A stretch of 64,000 nt of DNA from Siniperca chuatsi (lineage: Eukaryota; Chordata; Actinopteri; Centrarchiformes; Sinipercidae). The notes beneath the pieces were generated by a model that worked only from the letters and a program-made list of their open reading frames with translations, ran no database searches and had not been told where the DNA came from. The stretch's first letter is position 1, and the number at the start of each line of letters is the position of its first letter. The position numbers were made by a program, and so were the translations under genes. Location of the stretch: positions 17,003,388-17,067,387 of the forward strand of contig NC_058053.1 of assembly GCF_020085105.1 (NCBI RefSeq), in the 5' to 3' direction. Positions 62,670-64,000 of this stretch are shown piece by piece.

Positions 62670-63790
62670 TTAGTGTCTTCGAGGCAAGTTGCTGAAACCC
62701 GAACTGCTCTGCAGCTGGATCTAGCTCAAGCTGTGAAGGGGACTGACTAGTCAAGAGAATTTTTCAGCAAAGAAATCTCACTGGTATATTTGCTGTAATG
62801 AGAATGCTCATCAAACCAGACAGACAGCAGGAACCAGGGACTTCATTGTTCACTCTGTGTTAGACTCAGCAAAAAGCACCACGATTCACATTCATATGTC
62901 AAACATATGATTGTTTCTGTATCTTATTCTATCTCTGATTTCAAGTGAATGAACAGCCCTTTTGCTATAATACTGCACAGGTTTTGAACTGGTGCTTATC
63001 CAACTTAAAGTCTGTTTTGTTGCCGCTCTGAAAAAAAACCCCAACAACAAAAAAATGTGTTGCTTCATTAAACCAACAGTACCCGAACCTGACACTAGAT
63101 GACAGCCTACACTAGTGGATAACAATGCCTGCTCGGTAACAATAAGAATACAATGCAAAATGGTTCCAGCCATATCAACCCCTCTAGACATCTCCAATGT
63201 GGAGTATCTTAGAGTGAGGGAAAAATTACAAGTCAATTTATTTTTAAAGCACATTTAAAAACAACAAATGTTGACCAAAGTGTTAGAATGATATGATTAT
63301 TTTGTGAGTGCAAACCCTTTCATGACTTCTGGCTAGACATAAATATAAAAAATATTAATTACCTTCATGTTCTTCTCTCAAATGCTGAGTGACACTGTTT
63401 GTGAGTTGTCGCTTTGATTCAGCTATCTCTTGAGTAATCAGTACACGAAGGGGATATTACTGGGATGACACTGCTTGTGCATAATGAAGACTTAGACTAA
63501 TAATAGTATGTATATGTTTGCATTAATGAATTTAAAAGGCCAAAAAGAAAGTATGATGATGTTAACCCTGCAATACCATTAGCCTCGGTATCTGTTGCAG
63601 CTTATTATAGAGTAAAACTATCAGTGCATTAATCGGGGGCCTTGGTATACTTTTTCAGATTCATAACCAACAGGGCTTACTTGGGTTACCCTTGTCCCAC
63701 CAGCGACTGCACATGTAGGCTTATGTGAGTTTAGGGAGCCATGGAGAGTACGCCCAGGAACAGCTGACAATTTATGCTAGTGGGGCCCCC
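62670..63790. other. Gene-free DNA near the window end
   Basis: No credible open frame, RNA gene or named repeat seen. The longest open frame (minus strand, 62892-63254) shows no family features. Confidence 0.4.
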
Positions 63791-63796
63791 ACATTC

Positions 63797-64000
63797 TCAG
63801 AGAGAGAGAGAGAAAGAGAGAAGAGGGGGGGTAGGAATAGGGGAGAAGGAGAGAGGACAGGGGAGAGGAGGAAAAAGAAGGGGGGATGGAGAGGGTGGAA
63901 AGGGTAAGGAGTGTGGATGAGTGGGAGCAGAGCAGACCTGGGTTGAAGGGGTGAGAGAGAGAGAGAAAGAGAGAGAGAGAGAAGGGGAGAGAGGGAAAGG
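63797..64000. repeat. Long purine (GA/GGA) tract running off the window
   Basis: About 200 bp with almost only A and G on the + strand, in GAGA, GGGA and AAGG units. Such homopurine tracts can form triplex DNA. Confidence 0.9.

Noticed and set aside
1483..64000. Possible CRISPR array or phage-like modules
   Set aside because: Tandem repeats here are simple microsatellites; there are no direct repeats with unique spacers, and the genome is vertebrate.

Overview
The window is genomic DNA of a ray-finned fish, most likely a percomorph teleost. It holds vertebrate genes split into many short exons by compact GT-AG introns, a teleost tRNA-derived SINE, several repeat families I recognise as common in spiny-rayed fish, and (GT)n microsatellites. 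No prokaryotic-type operon, plasmid or phage feature is visible. The species cannot be named from sequence alone.

All four supported genes lie on the + strand. (1) 3308-20383: dop1b (DOPEY2), 37 coding exons, 2305 residues. (2) 22827-35776: morc3, 19 coding exons, 1066 residues. (3) 38091-46032: chaf1b, 13 coding exons, 608 residues. (4) 51498-59115: a BTB/zinc-finger gene of 6 coding exons and 995 residues, with an integrase-type HHCC zinc-binding module before the BTB domain. I could not name this gene; its layout recalls ZBTB11. Exon phases close exactly in all four models, which is strong internal support. The order and orientation dop1b-morc3-chaf1b match human 21q22; the fourth gene is not CLDN14, the next human neighbour as I recall it.

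Region by region: 1-3267 is upstream DNA with a LINE C-terminal relic and a CA repeat. 21302-22826 is the dop1b/morc3 spacer with a dispersed repeat. 35777-37680 is the morc3 3' region followed by a cell-cycle-type chaf1b promoter (CCAAT, ETS, CHR-like and E2F-like sites). 46582-50300 is a graveyard of a decayed Rex1/CR1-like LINE. 50330-51500 is a GC-rich promoter and 5' exon region for the BTB gene. 59116-64000 is 3' UTR and gene-free DNA with a perfect 20-bp hairpin, a DNA-transposon end and a long purine tract.

The genes are not known to form one pathway. dop1b acts in Golgi/endosome membrane traffic. morc3 (GHKL ATPase with CW finger), chaf1b (CAF-1 p60 histone chaperone) and probably the BTB gene all act on chromatin. 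The most interesting points are a U12-type intron in morc3, a GC-AG intron in chaf1b, a pure GAT tract coding poly-Asp beside the morc3 SUMO-interacting motif, and the HHCC-BTB-C2H2 protein with five SUMO consensus sites and a cut-off third finger. No wholly new system is evident.
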